Shown: positions 17,374 to 27,725, counted from the first letter of the stretch. The stretch is 64,000 nucleotides of DNA from Constrictibacter sp. MBR-5 (GCF_040549485.1 NZ_JBEPTK010000004.1:310001-374000), one strand, 5' to 3'. The notes: generated by a model from the letters alone, not told the origin. Made by a program: numbers and translations.

Positions 17374-18657
17374 ATGGACGACGGAGGGATCGTGACTGCC
17401 GACTCTGTGACGGAGACGCCGATCGGTCCGCGGCCCGCTCTGATCGGCCGCGCAATCTCCAGGTTCCGCACGGCAGCGGCGGCAATGACAGCCGCGGTCG
17501 GGCTCATGCTGATCACCGTCGGGGCGGCCGGGGCCGCACAATACGCATCCGTGGTTATGGACGCGGAAAGCGGCAGCATCATCGACAGCACGAACGCCGA
17601 CGTGGTGACCTACCCCGCGTCGCTGACGAAGATGATGACCCTCTATCTCACGTTCGACGCGCTGGACGCCAAGTCGTTGAGGACCGACCGCCTCCTGCCG
17701 GTGTCTTCGCGCGCCGCGGCACAGCCTCCATCCAAGCTCGGGTTGCGCCCGGGGGAAATGATCCGCGTCGTCGACGCGATCCGCGCGCTCACGACCAAGT
17801 CCGCTAACGATGTCGCGGTCGTTCTCGCCGAGGCCCTCGGGGGGACGGAATACTCCTTCGCGGCGATGATGACCGCGAAGGCTCGCGAACTGGGCATGAA
17901 GGACACCGTTTTCCGGAATGCCTCCGGGCTGCCGGACGATCTCCAGGTGACGACGGCGCTGGACATGGCGATCCTCTCGCGAGCGCTGATCTACGGCCAT
18001 CGGAAGCACTACCACTACTTCTCGACCGGCAGCTTCGAGCACGGCGGCAAGGTGTACCAGTCGCACAACCGGCTGCTGCAATTCTATCCGGGTGCCGATG
18101 GCATCAAGACCGGCTACATCCGCGCCTCCGGTTTCAACCTGGCGGCATCGGCGGAACGCAACGGGCGTCGTCTGATTGCGGTCGTCCTGGGCGGCGAGAG
18201 CGCAGGATCACGCGACCGCCACACCGCCGACCTGCTGGACCGGGGATTCGACTGGGCGGTCGCCGGCGGCCCCGCGCCGTCTTCGCCGGCGGCGATTCCT
18301 GTCGCTTCGATCGCCACCGCGGCGCGTTCGTCGACAGCGGCCCTGTCGAGTGCCGCCGCGATACAACCGGCCCACTCCGACGACGGCGCGGGCGACCTCG
18401 AAACGGGCGGCGGGCGCTGGGCCATCCAGGTCGGTGTGTTCTCCGACCGGGGGAATGCGCAGCGGATCGCGAAGGAAGCGGCGAAGCTGTTGCCGCGCCT
18501 GCCCGGGGATGCGAAGCCGGGTGCCTTCTCGATGGTGGGCCAGGACGGCCGCACCCTCTATCGGGCTCGGGTCGTCGGCGTCACCCGCGACGCGGCGAAG
18601 GCGGCCTGCGCCGCCCTCGAACAACGCAAGCGCGACTGTCTGGCGGTCGAGAGTTAG
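17374..18657 (+). CDS. D-alanyl-D-alanine carboxypeptidase with SPOR domain
   Basis: 427-residue S11-family penicillin-binding protein. An N-terminal hydrophobic signal/anchor (about 33-55) is followed by the catalytic domain with Ser83-x-x-Lys86 in PASLTKMMT, Ser143-Ala-Asn145, and Lys245-Thr-Gly in DGIKTGYI. An Ala/Ser-rich linker leads to a C-terminal SPOR domain (GGGRWAIQVGVFSDRGNAQRI) that would target denuded septal glycan. It trims stem peptides in the periplasm, probably at division sites. It is divergent from clpS across about 300 bases and paralogous to the gene at 13158-14468. Confidence 0.93.
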   Translation: MDDGGIVTADSVTETPIGPRPALIGRAISRFRTAAAAMTAAVGLMLITVGAAGAAQYASVVMDAESGSIIDSTNADVVTYPASLTKMMTLYLTFDALDAKSLRTDRLLPVSSRAAAQPPSKLGLRPGEMIRVVDAIRALTTKSANDVAVVLAEALGGTEYSFAAMMTAKARELGMKDTVFRNASGLPDDLQVTTALDMAILSRALIYGHRKHYHYFSTGSFEHGGKVYQSHNRLLQFYPGADGIKTGYIRASGFNLAASAERNGRRLIAVVLGGESAGSRDRHTADLLDRGFDWAVAGGPAPSSPAAIPVASIATAARSSTAALSSAAAIQPAHSDDGAGDLETGGGRWAIQVGVFSDRGNAQRIAKEAAKLLPRLPGDAKPGAFSMVGQDGRTLYRARVVGVTRDAAKAACAALEQRKRDCLAVES

Positions 18658-18701
18658 AGCATCTTAAGCCCGCGGGATCGTCGTCCGGCCCACCACGGCT
18701 A

Positions 18702-20276
18702 TCAGTACCGCTTCGCCCAATCCCGCAACAGCGCCTGCTCCAGGCCACGTGCGCGGCCGAGCCAGCGGCGGCTGCCCGGCGGCGGCACAGGCGACCGCAC
18801 CGCCGGCGAGGCGTCCAGAGCGGCGCGCTCCGCAGGGTCGTTCACGAAGACGGCGAAAACCAGACGCCGGCCCGACGCCGTGTCCAGATACCCTGCGAGG
18901 CCGCGGACATACGCCATCGTGCCGGTCTTAGCGTAGCTCGTGCCGATCTTCTTCGAACGGCTCACCGTGGTCAGGCGCGACTTCTTCTTCTTGGTCGCCT
19001 TCGTGCGGACCTGCACCTCTTCGACTACCTCGACCGACCGCGCCGGCATGAGGTCCACGAGGCTAACCCCGCCATAGGTGGCCTGAGCCCCTCTCCCCAG
19101 GATGGCGGCGATATGGTTCGGCGTCACGCGACCGGCCGACGTCAGTCCGGAGAAGTTCAGCGGCGCGTAGCTCACCCATCCGGCACCCGGCAGCAGGCCC
19201 GCATACCAGCGTCCGACTTCGGCGCTCGCCTGATCCAGCGGCAGGGGATGGCCCGCCATGGCCCGCGCGGTACTGAGGCCGATCAGCTCCGCCGTCAGGT
19301 TGTTGCTGTGCTTGAGCAGAAGGCGGAGGATCTCCGGGACCGGCCGGCTCTCGTTCACGTCCGCGAGGCGTGCGGTCGCGGGGGTGATGCCCGCCTCGGG
19401 CTCGGGCAAGGTCACGCCCACGCCTTGGGCGATGCTGCGGAATACGCGTGCGGTGGTGACGCCGGCCTCATGCACCGGCAGCCATGCATAGCCCTTGTCG
19501 GCGAGCGACGGGTCGAAGACCCAATCCGCCTCCTCGCTGTCGCTGCCGATCGACCCATTGCTCCGCATGAACGGTGCGCCACCCGGGAGGGTGGCATCGG
19601 CTGCACCGTAGGCGAAGCTCTCCACGGGGATGACGAGGCCGTCCGAAATCGCGTTCGTCACCGCGCTGAAGCTGTCGTCCTTTTGGCGATGCCACTGCAA
19701 CTCGACGCGATTGAAGTTCAGCGACAGCGCACTGATGCCGGGATTGTAAGAGGCCGCATCCGGCTGCAGCGCATCGATCCGATTGTAGGCCGGCAGTCCC
19801 GTTTCGTCATAGACGAGCCGGCCCGTGACCCGCCTGATCCCCGCCGAGAGCAGGGATTGCGCCAGATGCCGAAGCGCGCCGTTGTCGAGCAGCGGGTCGC
19901 CGCCGCCCTGGAGATAGACGTTCCCGCGCAGCGTTTCGCCTTCGACGGCTCCGTCGATCAGCAGGCGCGTCGCGAAGCGGTACTCGGCGCCGAGGATCTC
20001 CAACGCGGCCACGGCCGTGCCGACCTTCGTGACCGACGCGGGGATGAATGCCTCGTCGGGAAGATGTGCCGCGAGCGTCGCACCCGTCTTGAGGTCGCGC
20101 AGGACGTAGCCGACTTCCGCGTCCGCGAAGCCGAACCGGGCGACCTGACTTGCGGCAGTGTCTTCTGGGGGTGCCGCCCCCGAACCGGCCGCGAACGCCG
20201 GTGGCGCCGCGGAGAAGGACAGGATGGCGATCAGGCCGAGCGCGGAGGCCCAGCGACGGCTGAATCTGGACGACAT
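18702..20276 (-). CDS. dacB: D-alanyl-D-alanine carboxypeptidase/endopeptidase, PBP4 type
   Basis: 524-residue S13-family penicillin-binding protein with a Sec signal peptide (cleavage near AFAA-GS, residue 30). The active site is Ser81-x-x-Lys84 in IPASVTK; SxN is HSNN; KTG is in YAKTGTM. The insertion between SxxK and SxN is long, as in DacB. A Lys-rich loop (KATKKKKSR) precedes the KTG box. It cleaves D,D peptide bonds in the periplasm. It is convergent with the SPOR carboxypeptidase and divergent from rnd. Confidence 0.94.
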   Translation of the reverse strand: MSSRFSRRWASALGLIAILSFSAAPPAFAAGSGAAPPEDTAASQVARFGFADAEVGYVLRDLKTGATLAAHLPDEAFIPASVTKVGTAVAALEILGAEYRFATRLLIDGAVEGETLRGNVYLQGGGDPLLDNGALRHLAQSLLSAGIRRVTGRLVYDETGLPAYNRIDALQPDAASYNPGISALSLNFNRVELQWHRQKDDSFSAVTNAISDGLVIPVESFAYGAADATLPGGAPFMRSNGSIGSDSEEADWVFDPSLADKGYAWLPVHEAGVTTARVFRSIAQGVGVTLPEPEAGITPATARLADVNESRPVPEILRLLLKHSNNLTAELIGLSTARAMAGHPLPLDQASAEVGRWYAGLLPGAGWVSYAPLNFSGLTSAGRVTPNHIAAILGRGAQATYGGVSLVDLMPARSVEVVEEVQVRTKATKKKKSRLTTVSRSKKIGTSYAKTGTMAYVRGLAGYLDTASGRRLVFAVFVNDPAERAALDASPAVRSPVPPPGSRRWLGRARGLEQALLRDWAKRY

Positions 20277-20378
20277 GACGCGAAATTACCCGCAACCGCC
20301 GGGAAATCGAAGCGAATTGCATCGCTTCACGTGCGGGGTGCTTTGCCGCAACGCCGTCATCGTGTATAGCCGCGCGCG

Positions 20379-21557
20379 ATGACACTCATAACCGAACAGT
20401 CCGAACTCGAAGACTTCTGCGGGAAACTCGCCGGCGCAGATTTCGTCACGGTCGATACCGAGTTCATGCGCGAGAGCACGTACTGGCCGAAGCTCTGTCT
20501 GGTGCAGCTCGCCGGACCGGACAGCCATGCGGCCGTGGATCCTCTCGCGCCGGAGCTGGACCTCCAGCCCGTCTACGACCTGATGGCGAACCAGTCCGTC
20601 CTCAAGGTGTTCCACGCCGCGCGGCAGGACATCGAGATCTTCCTGCACCAGGGCAAGGTCATGCCCCGGCCGGTGTTCGACACGCAGATCGCAGCCATGG
20701 TGTGCGGCTATGGCGAATCGGTCGGCTACGAAACCTTGGTCGTCTCGCTGACGGGCCGCCGCGTCGATAAGATGTCGCGCTTCACCAACTGGGCCAACCG
20801 CCCGCTCACGCCACCACAGCTGGCCTACGCACTGGCGGACGTCACGCATCTGCGCGACGTCTACATCAAGCTGCGGGAACGGCTGGACCGGGAAGGCAGG
20901 ACGGCTTGGGTCGAGGAGGAGGACGCCGTGCTCGTGGCCGACGGCACCTACGACCTCGACCCGCAGAACGCGTGGCGAAGGCTTCGGCCGCGCACCGACA
21001 ATCCACGGTTCCTCGCGGTGCTTCAGGCGGTCGCAGCCTGGCGCGAGCGCGAGGCACAGCAGCGCAACAGCCCGCGCAACTGGGTGCTACGCGACGATAC
21101 CCTTCTGGACATCGCGGCCCAGGCGCCGAAGACGCCCGAGGCGCTCGCACGCAGCCGCGGCCTGCCGAAGGGCTTCGCCGAGGGCCGGCACGGCAAGGCT
21201 CTTCTGGACGCCATCGCCGAAGGCGTTGCGGTGGCACCCGCCGACCGGCCGAAGCCGGCCGTCCGCGTGGACCTGCCGTCCAGTCTGACGCCGGTCGTCG
21301 AGCTGCTGAAGGTCCTCCTGAAGATGAGCTGCGACCAGCACGGGGTCGCGCCCAAGCTCGTGGCCAACACCGCCGATCTCGAAGCGATCGCCATGGACGA
21401 CAATGCCGACGTGCCGGCACTGCACGGCTGGCGGCGCGAGGTCTTCGGCGAGACGGCGCTCGCGGTGAAGCATGGCCGCGTCGCCCTCGCGATCAAGGGG
21501 CGTGGGCTGGAGGTCGTTCCGGTGCCGGGTGCGGACGGCGGCGGCGAGACGGCCTGA
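20379..21557 (+). CDS. rnd: Ribonuclease D
   Basis: 392-residue 3'-5' exoribonuclease involved in tRNA 3' maturation. DEDDy exonuclease motifs are FVTVDTEFMRE (Asp and Glu near residue 25), FHAARQDIEIF, and YALADVTHLRDVY. An HRDC region follows (RDDTLLDIAAQAPKTPEAL and later). The ATG at 20379 is 102 bases from the divergent dacB start. The neighbouring VanZ-like gene begins 4 bases after its stop, suggesting one transcript. Confidence 0.95.
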   Translation: MTLITEQSELEDFCGKLAGADFVTVDTEFMRESTYWPKLCLVQLAGPDSHAAVDPLAPELDLQPVYDLMANQSVLKVFHAARQDIEIFLHQGKVMPRPVFDTQIAAMVCGYGESVGYETLVVSLTGRRVDKMSRFTNWANRPLTPPQLAYALADVTHLRDVYIKLRERLDREGRTAWVEEEDAVLVADGTYDLDPQNAWRRLRPRTDNPRFLAVLQAVAAWREREAQQRNSPRNWVLRDDTLLDIAAQAPKTPEALARSRGLPKGFAEGRHGKALLDAIAEGVAVAPADRPKPAVRVDLPSSLTPVVELLKVLLKMSCDQHGVAPKLVANTADLEAIAMDDNADVPALHGWRREVFGETALAVKHGRVALAIKGRGLEVVPVPGADGGGETA

Positions 21558-21561
21558 CGCG

Positions 21562-21930
21562 ATGTCGCGGGATCTGCTGCGTACCCTGGCGCGCGCCGCC
21601 TTCGTGGTCGCGGCCCTGGTGGTTGTGGTGGGCTCCCTGACACCCGCGGCGGAGATGCCGGAGATCGAGGTCTCCGACAAGATCCAGCATTTCGCCGCCT
21701 ACGCCGGCCTGGCCTTTCTCGCGAAGATCGCATGGCGCCCGCCGGGCTTCCTCGGCTGGCCCCTGGCGAGCGTGGTGATCGCCGGTCCGGCGATCGAACT
21801 GCTACAGTCCCTCGTACCCGGCCGCTCGGCGAGCGTCGGCGATGCGGTGGCGGACGTGATCGGCGTCGGCATCGGCGTCATCTGTGCCGTCGCCGTCAGG
21901 CGGTTGCTTCCTGCATCGTCGCCAGCCTGA
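21562..21930 (+). CDS. VanZ-like family membrane protein
   Basis: 122 residues with four predicted helices and the typical pattern LTPAAEMPEIEVSDKIQHFAAYAGL, then GPAIELLQSLVPGRSASVGDAVADVIG. This DKxxHF...ElxQ...RxxsxxDxxaN-like pattern is the VanZ/RDD-adjacent family PF04892; the function is unknown in most bacteria. The ATG at 21562 begins MSRDLLRTL, 4 bases after rnd. It is convergent with ppx. Confidence 0.85.
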   Translation: MSRDLLRTLARAAFVVAALVVVVGSLTPAAEMPEIEVSDKIQHFAAYAGLAFLAKIAWRPPGFLGWPLASVVIAGPAIELLQSLVPGRSASVGDAVADVIGVGIGVICAVAVRRLLPASSPA

Positions 21931-21946
21931 GCGGTCCGCTACAATC

Positions 21947-23452
21947 TCAGGTAGTAACCAGACCCGTGCGGGGAAGACCGAGCGCTTCGCCTAGTGCCTG
22001 CAGCCGCCGCCGGAGCGCCTCGCCGCCGAAACCCGGATCGTCGGGAACCAGGAGTACTAGGCTGTCGGCCCCCGTGACCAGCTTCGTTCGCAAGAGCAGT
22101 TCCGTCGCACCGACCGCGACCGCCATGGCGACGCGCAGCGCCAGCCCCGTAACCACCGCCGCGCGCAGTTCCTCTGGGCTCACCAGGGCCTTGGCGGTTC
22201 CGGCGAACGGCGCATCCGCATTGCCCTCGTAACGGGCGAGCAGCGCCAGCGCCAGGAAGGCGCGGCCGGGATGGTCGATGCCGACAACCGGCATGCGCAG
22301 CGCCTTGAAGAAGGCATGTTCGCCGCGATAGTCGGGGTGATCGAGACCGGCCGTGTCCGCCAGCCACGATGCCGCCAGACGAAGCCTCGGTGACACGACG
22401 TCCGGCCGCCCCTCGAACAGCGGCGCCATCCACCCGAACAGGACATCTCCGTCGGCGGTAAAACGGCCGCCATGCTGTGCCGGATCGGCACAGGCGAGCA
22501 GGAGTGGGTCCGATTCGCGTTCGCGCCCGGTGAGGCCGTCGAAGACCACCCCCTCGCGTACGCCGTACGCCGAGAAGACCACCGTTTTCGGTTCCACCCG
22601 CCGCAGCAGGCGCTCGAGCACCAGCGCGCCGTACGGCAGCGTCTCCAGCCGGCGCTTCGACGCTCCCTTCAGCCGCTGCAGCGACTTGCGGCCCAGCCGG
22701 GCGAGGATCCCGGCCAGATCGGCGGTTTGACGCGCATCCAGCGCATAGTTGTGAATGACGTGCAGCGGGTAGTTGACGTGGTTCATGTGAATGCGCGCGA
22801 AGGTGCGCCAGGTCCCGCCGACCGGATAGAGCGCACGGCCCCGCGCCTCGTCGATCCAGGGCACGGAATCGAGGTGACGGTCGATAGACTGGATCATCGC
22901 CTCCGGCTTGCCTTCGCGCATGAGGCGGAAGGGCCCGAGCGGCAGCGTCGTCTGACGTCCGGTCTCGCCAGCACCGACGACACCGGCACGCACGTCGACC
23001 AGTTCGAGACTGCCGCCTCCCAGATCCCCGACCAAGCCGTCGGCCTCGATGATGCCGGACACGACCCCTAGCGCCGACAGGCGCGCCTCCTCGTTGCCGC
23101 TGAGCAGCCGGACGGAAAAGCCGCAGCGTGCTTCGACTTCGGCGAGAAAGGCCGGCCCGTCGGATGCCTCGCGCGCGGCGGCCGTGGCGAAACCCTCGAT
23201 GCGGTGCGCGCCCATCGCACGGGCGACGGCCGCGAAACGCGGCAGGTTCTCCAGCGCCTGAACAACCCCATCGGCGTTGAGCCGGCCCGTTTCATCAAAG
23301 CCGCGGCCGAGGCCGCACATGACCTTCTCGTTGAAGACCTGCTGCAGGACGCGCGCGGCCTTGTCGAAGATGACGAGACGGATCGAGTTCGACCCGATGT
23401 CGATGACGGCGATGCGCTCGCCCTTGCCGGGGGCTCGGCGTGTTCCCCTCAT
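21947..23452 (-). CDS. ppx: Exopolyphosphatase, Ppx/GppA family
   Basis: 501-residue ASKHA-fold phosphatase. The phosphate-binding loops are VIDIGSNSIRLVIF (residues 16-29) and GDLGGGSLELVDV (near 142), with the C-terminal HD-like extension typical of Ppx. It degrades long-chain polyphosphate or hydrolyses pppGpp. It starts 10 bases downstream of ppk, so synthesis and breakdown of polyphosphate are encoded in one operon. Confidence 0.93.
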   Translation of the reverse strand: MRGTRRAPGKGERIAVIDIGSNSIRLVIFDKAARVLQQVFNEKVMCGLGRGFDETGRLNADGVVQALENLPRFAAVARAMGAHRIEGFATAAAREASDGPAFLAEVEARCGFSVRLLSGNEEARLSALGVVSGIIEADGLVGDLGGGSLELVDVRAGVVGAGETGRQTTLPLGPFRLMREGKPEAMIQSIDRHLDSVPWIDEARGRALYPVGGTWRTFARIHMNHVNYPLHVIHNYALDARQTADLAGILARLGRKSLQRLKGASKRRLETLPYGALVLERLLRRVEPKTVVFSAYGVREGVVFDGLTGRERESDPLLLACADPAQHGGRFTADGDVLFGWMAPLFEGRPDVVSPRLRLAASWLADTAGLDHPDYRGEHAFFKALRMPVVGIDHPGRAFLALALLARYEGNADAPFAGTAKALVSPEELRAAVVTGLALRVAMAVAVGATELLLRTKLVTGADSLVLLVPDDPGFGGEALRRRLQALGEALGLPRTGLVTT

Positions 23453-23462
23453 CCGCCCCCCG

Positions 23463-25607
23463 TCAGCTCTCGGTCAGGACGAGCCTCGGGGCAGGCCCCT
23501 CCCGTTCCAGGGCGCTGCCACGGCCGGAGAGGCTGGGATTGGTCATGAAATAATGGTGCGCGGAAAAGCCGTCCGGCCCCGCCTTCACCCGATCGTAGCT
23601 GCCGTCCGCGTTGAGTATCCAGCTCTGCGCCTCGTCCTTCAGGTTGGCGATCATGATCTGGTCGAGAACCTGACGATGGACGGTCGCATTCTCGATCGGG
23701 ACCAGCGATTCCACCCGCCGATGCAGGTTGCGCGGCATCCAGTCCGCAGAGGAGAGATAGACTTTCGCGTCCGGCGAAGGCAAGCCGTGGCCCGCCCCGA
23801 AACACACGATCCGGGCGTGCTCGAGGAACCGCCCGACGATGCTCTTGACCCGGATATTGTCGGAAACACCTGGAATCCCCGGGCGAAGGCAGCAGATCCC
23901 GCGGATGATCAGTTCGACGTGAACGCCGGCTTGGCTGGCCCTATACAATGATTCGATAATCTCGACGTCCACCAGCGAGTTCAGCTTCGCCCAGATGGCG
24001 GCGGGCCGGCCGGCCTTCGCATGCTCGATCTCTTCGCCGATCAGCCGCAGCAGCGTCGACTTCAGCGTCAGCGGCGCGACGGCGATCCGCTCCAGCGTCT
24101 CCGGCTTCGCATACCCGGTCATGTAGTTGAAGATGCGCGCGGCATCCCGGCAGAGCGCCGGGTCGCAGGTGAAGAAGGACAGGTCGGTGTAAATCTTGGC
24201 GGTCACTGGATGATAGTTGCCGGTCCCGTAATGCGCGTAGGAGCGGATTCCGGTGGCCTCGCGCCGCACGACCAGCGACACCTTGGCGTGCGTCTTCAGG
24301 TCAAGGAAGCCATAGACGACCTGGACGCCGGCGCGCTCCAGGTCCCGCGCCCAGCGGATGTTGGCCTCCTCGTCGAACCGCGCCCGCAGTTCTACAAGCG
24401 CCGTCACGGACTTGCCCACCTCGGCCGCTTCCATGAGCGCCTTGACGATCGGCGAATCGTTGCTGGTGCGGTACAGCGTCTGCTTGATGGCGATGACGCT
24501 CGGATCCTGCGCCGCCTGCTGCAGGAAGCGTACGACGGCGTCGAAACTCTCATACGGGTGATGGACGACGAAATCCTTCGCCCGGATCGCCGCGAAGCAG
24601 TCGCCGCCGTGATCGCGGATGCGTTCCGGAAACCGCGCCTTGTACGGTGGGAACAGCAGGTCGGCGCGCTCGCTGACGATGATCTGCGAAGTGTCGGCCA
24701 GCCCCACCAGCCCCTTCAGCACGAGCGTGTCGGCGTCGATCGCATCGAGTTCGCGCCCGACATAGCGGAACAGGCTCTCCGGCATCGAGCCGTTGACGGC
24801 CAGCCGCACCACATGGCCGCGCTTGCGCCGCTTCAGCGCGGTCTCGAAGGTGCGGACCAAGTCCTCCGCCTCTTCGTCGATCTCCATCTCGCTGTCGCGG
24901 ATGACCCGGAAATAGCCCTTTCCCAGCACGTCGAAGCCTGGGAAGAACCGGTCCAGGAACATGCCGATCAGTTCTTCGAGCGCGATAAAGCGGATGGTGT
25001 TGCCGGGCAGGCGCACGAAGCGCTCGATGCGCAGCGGCAACGGCAACAGCGCGTCCATCGTCTTGCCGTCTTCGGCACGGCGAAGCTGCAGTGCGAGGCA
25101 GAAGCCTCGGTTCGGAATGAACGGGAAGGGATGCGCCGGATCCACCGCCAGCGGCGTGAGAACCGGGAATATCTCCTCCATGAAGCGCGAGCGCAGCCAC
25201 TCGCGCTCTTCGGAGGACAATTCCTCGGGATCGAGAACGGCGACGCCCGCGGCGCGCAGTTCGCGCGTCAGGTCCTTCCAGCAGTCCTGCTGGTCCTGCA
25301 TCAGCCGGCTCGTCCGCTCCTTGATCGCAGCGAGCTGTTGCACCGGCGTCATGCCGTCGTCACTGGGCAGCGTGACACCCGCCTCGACCTGGGCACGCAG
25401 ACCGGCGACGCGCACCATGTAGAACTCGTCGAGATTGCTCGCCGAGATCGACAGGAAGCGCAGCCGCTCGAACAGGGGCTGACGCGGATTCCGCGCTTCG
25501 CCCAAAACCCGTTCGTTGAAGGCGAGCCAGGAGAGTTCCCGGTTGATCAGCTTGTCGGACGGCCGGGCCTCGGCCGGCTTGGCCTTCGTCTTGGGCGCCG
25601 TAGTCAC
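23463..25607 (-). CDS. ppk: Polyphosphate kinase 1
   Basis: About 714 residues; makes polyphosphate reversibly from ATP. The N-domain begins [15 protein letters not shown] and [13 protein letters not shown]. The two HxK phospholipase-D-like catalytic motifs are visible, the first in [15 protein letters not shown] followed by [12 protein letters not shown]. The GTG at 25607 is favoured because GGAGGA stands four bases upstream; an ATG at 25640 has no ribosome binding site and a further frame extension runs to 25682. It is divergent from the SixA-type phosphatase. Confidence 0.95.
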   Translation of the reverse strand: MTTAPKTKAKPAEARPSDKLINRELSWLAFNERVLGEARNPRQPLFERLRFLSISASNLDEFYMVRVAGLRAQVEAGVTLPSDDGMTPVQQLAAIKERTSRLMQDQQDCWKDLTRELRAAGVAVLDPEELSSEEREWLRSRFMEEIFPVLTPLAVDPAHPFPFIPNRGFCLALQLRRAEDGKTMDALLPLPLRIERFVRLPGNTIRFIALEELIGMFLDRFFPGFDVLGKGYFRVIRDSEMEIDEEAEDLVRTFETALKRRKRGHVVRLAVNGSMPESLFRYVGRELDAIDADTLVLKGLVGLADTSQIIVSERADLLFPPYKARFPERIRDHGGDCFAAIRAKDFVVHHPYESFDAVVRFLQQAAQDPSVIAIKQTLYRTSNDSPIVKALMEAAEVGKSVTALVELRARFDEEANIRWARDLERAGVQVVYGFLDLKTHAKVSLVVRREATGIRSYAHYGTGNYHPVTAKIYTDLSFFTCDPALCRDAARIFNYMTGYAKPETLERIAVAPLTLKSTLLRLIGEEIEHAKAGRPAAIWAKLNSLVDVEIIESLYRASQAGVHVELIIRGICCLRPGIPGVSDNIRVKSIVGRFLEHARIVCFGAGHGLPSPDAKVYLSSADWMPRNLHRRVESLVPIENATVHRQVLDQIMIANLKDEAQSWILNADGSYDRVKAGPDGFSAHHYFMTNPSLSGRGSALEREGPAPRLVLTES

Positions 25608-25680
25608 GGTTCCTCCGGCATGAAGCACGCTGTTTCCCATGCTATACCATGGTGGATGTGACGACGAGACGAACCGGTCC

Positions 25681-26178
25681 ATGCGAACCTTGCTTCTGAT
25701 GAGACATGCCGAAGCGGCACCTGCTTCGTCGGGCGGCGACCACGATCGAGTGCTGACGCCGGGCGGCTTGGTTCAGGCGACGGCGGCCGGACGGGCCCTG
25801 GCACGGCGCGGCATCGTCCCGGACGTCGCACTCGTCTCGACCGCCCGACGCACGCAGCAGACATTCGCCGCTCTGGCCGCGGAACTGCCGGAGGCGCCGG
25901 ACATGCGGCCCGAACCCGACCTCTACAATGCCGATGCGGAAACGATTCTCGCCCTGCTTCGTGCAGAAGCATCGGACACGGCGACCGTCTTGGTGGTCGC
26001 ACACAACCCGGGCATCGGTTCGCTGGCCATGGCACTGGCGAGGAGTCGCGGCCAGCCGGCCATCCGATCGTTCGCCACGGCGACTATCGCCGTCTTCGAC
26101 TTTTCGTCGGAGGACTGGGCGCCCGGCACCGCCGACCTCCGCGACGTCGTCGTCACCCCCGCCGGCCGGGCGCCCTGA
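25681..26178 (+). CDS. SixA-type phosphohistidine phosphatase, histidine phosphatase family
   Basis: 165-residue histidine phosphatase of branch 1. The RHG-like motif is LLLMRHAEA at residues 4-12, with a second Arg in STARRTQQT and the second His in [12 protein letters not shown]. Its compactness matches SixA, which dephosphorylates phosphohistidine on phosphorelay or PTS proteins. The ATG at 25681 begins [11 protein letters not shown]. It is divergent from ppk and convergent with glpD; the target protein is unknown. Confidence 0.88.
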   Translation: MRTLLLMRHAEAAPASSGGDHDRVLTPGGLVQATAAGRALARRGIVPDVALVSTARRTQQTFAALAAELPEAPDMRPEPDLYNADAETILALLRAEASDTATVLVVAHNPGIGSLAMALARSRGQPAIRSFATATIAVFDFSSEDWAPGTADLRDVVVTPAGRAP

Positions 26179-26211
26179 ACTGAGGTCTTGAACTCAGGCT
26201 TCCAAGTTCAG
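26175..26211. terminator. Possible bidirectional hairpin between the SixA-type gene and glpD
   Basis: CTGAACT (26175-26181) pairs with AGTTCAG (26205-26211), with a further CTGAG/CTCAG pair inside. The outer stem contains the stop codons of both convergent genes. There is no U-tract on either side, so an intrinsic terminator role is uncertain. Confidence 0.35.
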
Positions 26212-27725
26212 GCGCTCCGAACCGGCGTCCTGTCGAAGCGCCGTCCGTCGAGCCATCCGGCGAGGCGCGCCACGGTCTCCGGCGGCACGTGCAGGCCGAG
26301 CTTGGAGCGGCGCCACAGAATATCCTCGGCCGACACCGCCCACTCGGCACGGCGAAGATAGTCCACTTCGGCCTCATGGAGGCCGCCGCCGAGATCGGCA
26401 CCCAGCCCGTTCATGTTCGTTGCGCCGCCCAGCAACTTGGACGTGCGCGTGCCGTAGGCGCGCACGTAGCGCCGCGCCAGGGCGGCGGGCAGCCAGGCAT
26501 GCTCCCGGGAGAAGTCGGCCAGGTAGGCTTCGAAATCCGCCCCGGGCATGTCGCCGCCAGGCAGCGGTGCCGTACCCGTCCATGCGGTCGCGGCGATCCC
26601 CCGAAGCGGCAACAGCTTGTCCAGCGCGTGCTCGGCCAGACGCCGGTAGGTCGTGATCTTCCCGCCGAAGATCGACAGGAGCGGCGCCTGCCCTTCTCCG
26701 CCCTCGATATCGAAGACATAGTCGCGCGTCACCGCAGAGACGTTGCTGCTGCGGTCGTCGTAGAGCGGCCGGACCCCGGAATAGGTCCAGACGATATTCT
26801 CGCGGCCGACCGGCCGTGCGAAATGCGCATTGACGACCCCGAGCAGATAATCGGTCTCGTCGTCGGCGATCGCGACCGACGCCGGATCGCCCTCGAACGG
26901 CACGTCGGTCGTCCCGATCAGCGTGAAGTCGCGCTCATAGGGGATCACGAAGACGATGCGCCGGTCGGCGTTCTGCAGGATGTAAGCCTGCGTGCCGTCA
27001 TAGAGGCGCGGCACGACGATATGGCTGCCCTTGACCATGCGCAGGCCGACGGCGCGGTTCGAGCCGGCAACCTTGCCCAGGACCTCGGTAACCCATGGCC
27101 CCGCGGCGTTGACCAGCGCGTGGCCACGTACGGTTCGCGGAACCGCCCCGGCCAGATCGACCTCCCATAGCCCGTCCACCCGACGCGCCGCGGTGGCCGC
27201 CGTCCGCGTCAGTACCACCGCGCCACGCTCCTCGGCATCGCGGGCATTGAGGACGACGAGGCGCGAATCCTCGACCCAGCAGTCCGAATACTCGAAGCCC
27301 CGACCGAATTCCGGCCGCAGCGGCCGACCCTGCGGCGCCGTACGGAGGTCCAGGCCTCTGCTACCGGGAAGCCGCTTCAGCCCACCGAGGTGATCGTAGA
27401 GGAACAGGCCGGTGCGGATCATCCAGGCCGGTCGCAGATGCGCCGCGTGCGGCAGCACGAAGCGCATCGGCCAGACGATGTGCGGCGCGAGCCGCAGCAG
27501 CACCTCGCGTTCCTGGAGCGCCTCGCGCACAAGACGGAACTCGTAGTACTCGAGATAGCGCAGACCACCGTGGATCAGCTTCGAACTCGCCGAAGAGGTA
27601 GCGCCACCCAGGTCGCCCTTCTCGCAAAGCAGGACCTTGAGGCCACGCCCGGCCGCATCGCGTGCGATACCGGCACCGTTGATACCCCCGCCGATGACCA
27701 GCAGGTCGTAGAGTTCGTCCGTCAC
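26208..27725 (-). CDS. glpD: Glycerol-3-phosphate dehydrogenase, aerobic
   Basis: 505-residue membrane-associated FAD enzyme that oxidises glycerol-3-phosphate to dihydroxyacetone phosphate and passes electrons to quinone. The FAD motif LLVIGGGINGAGIARDAAGRG begins near residue 8, then GGATSSASSKLIHGGLRYLE, and a C-terminal DAO_C helical domain. The GTG at 27725 is chosen because GGGAG lies six bases upstream and the next residues are the FAD motif; the frame runs open to 27899 without conservation. It is divergent from glpK. Confidence 0.95.
   Translation of the reverse strand: MTDELYDLLVIGGGINGAGIARDAAGRGLKVLLCEKGDLGGATSSASSKLIHGGLRYLEYYEFRLVREALQEREVLLRLAPHIVWPMRFVLPHAAHLRPAWMIRTGLFLYDHLGGLKRLPGSRGLDLRTAPQGRPLRPEFGRGFEYSDCWVEDSRLVVLNARDAEERGAVVLTRTAATAARRVDGLWEVDLAGAVPRTVRGHALVNAAGPWVTEVLGKVAGSNRAVGLRMVKGSHIVVPRLYDGTQAYILQNADRRIVFVIPYERDFTLIGTTDVPFEGDPASVAIADDETDYLLGVVNAHFARPVGRENIVWTYSGVRPLYDDRSSNVSAVTRDYVFDIEGGEGQAPLLSIFGGKITTYRRLAEHALDKLLPLRGIAATAWTGTAPLPGGDMPGADFEAYLADFSREHAWLPAALARRYVRAYGTRTSKLLGGATNMNGLGADLGGGLHEAEVDYLRRAEWAVSAEDILWRRSKLGLHVPPETVARLAGWLDGRRFDRTPVRSA

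Noticed and set aside
24021-25661. 546-codon frame opposite ppk
   Set aside because: Antisense shadow of ppk without a recognisable domain or ribosome binding site.
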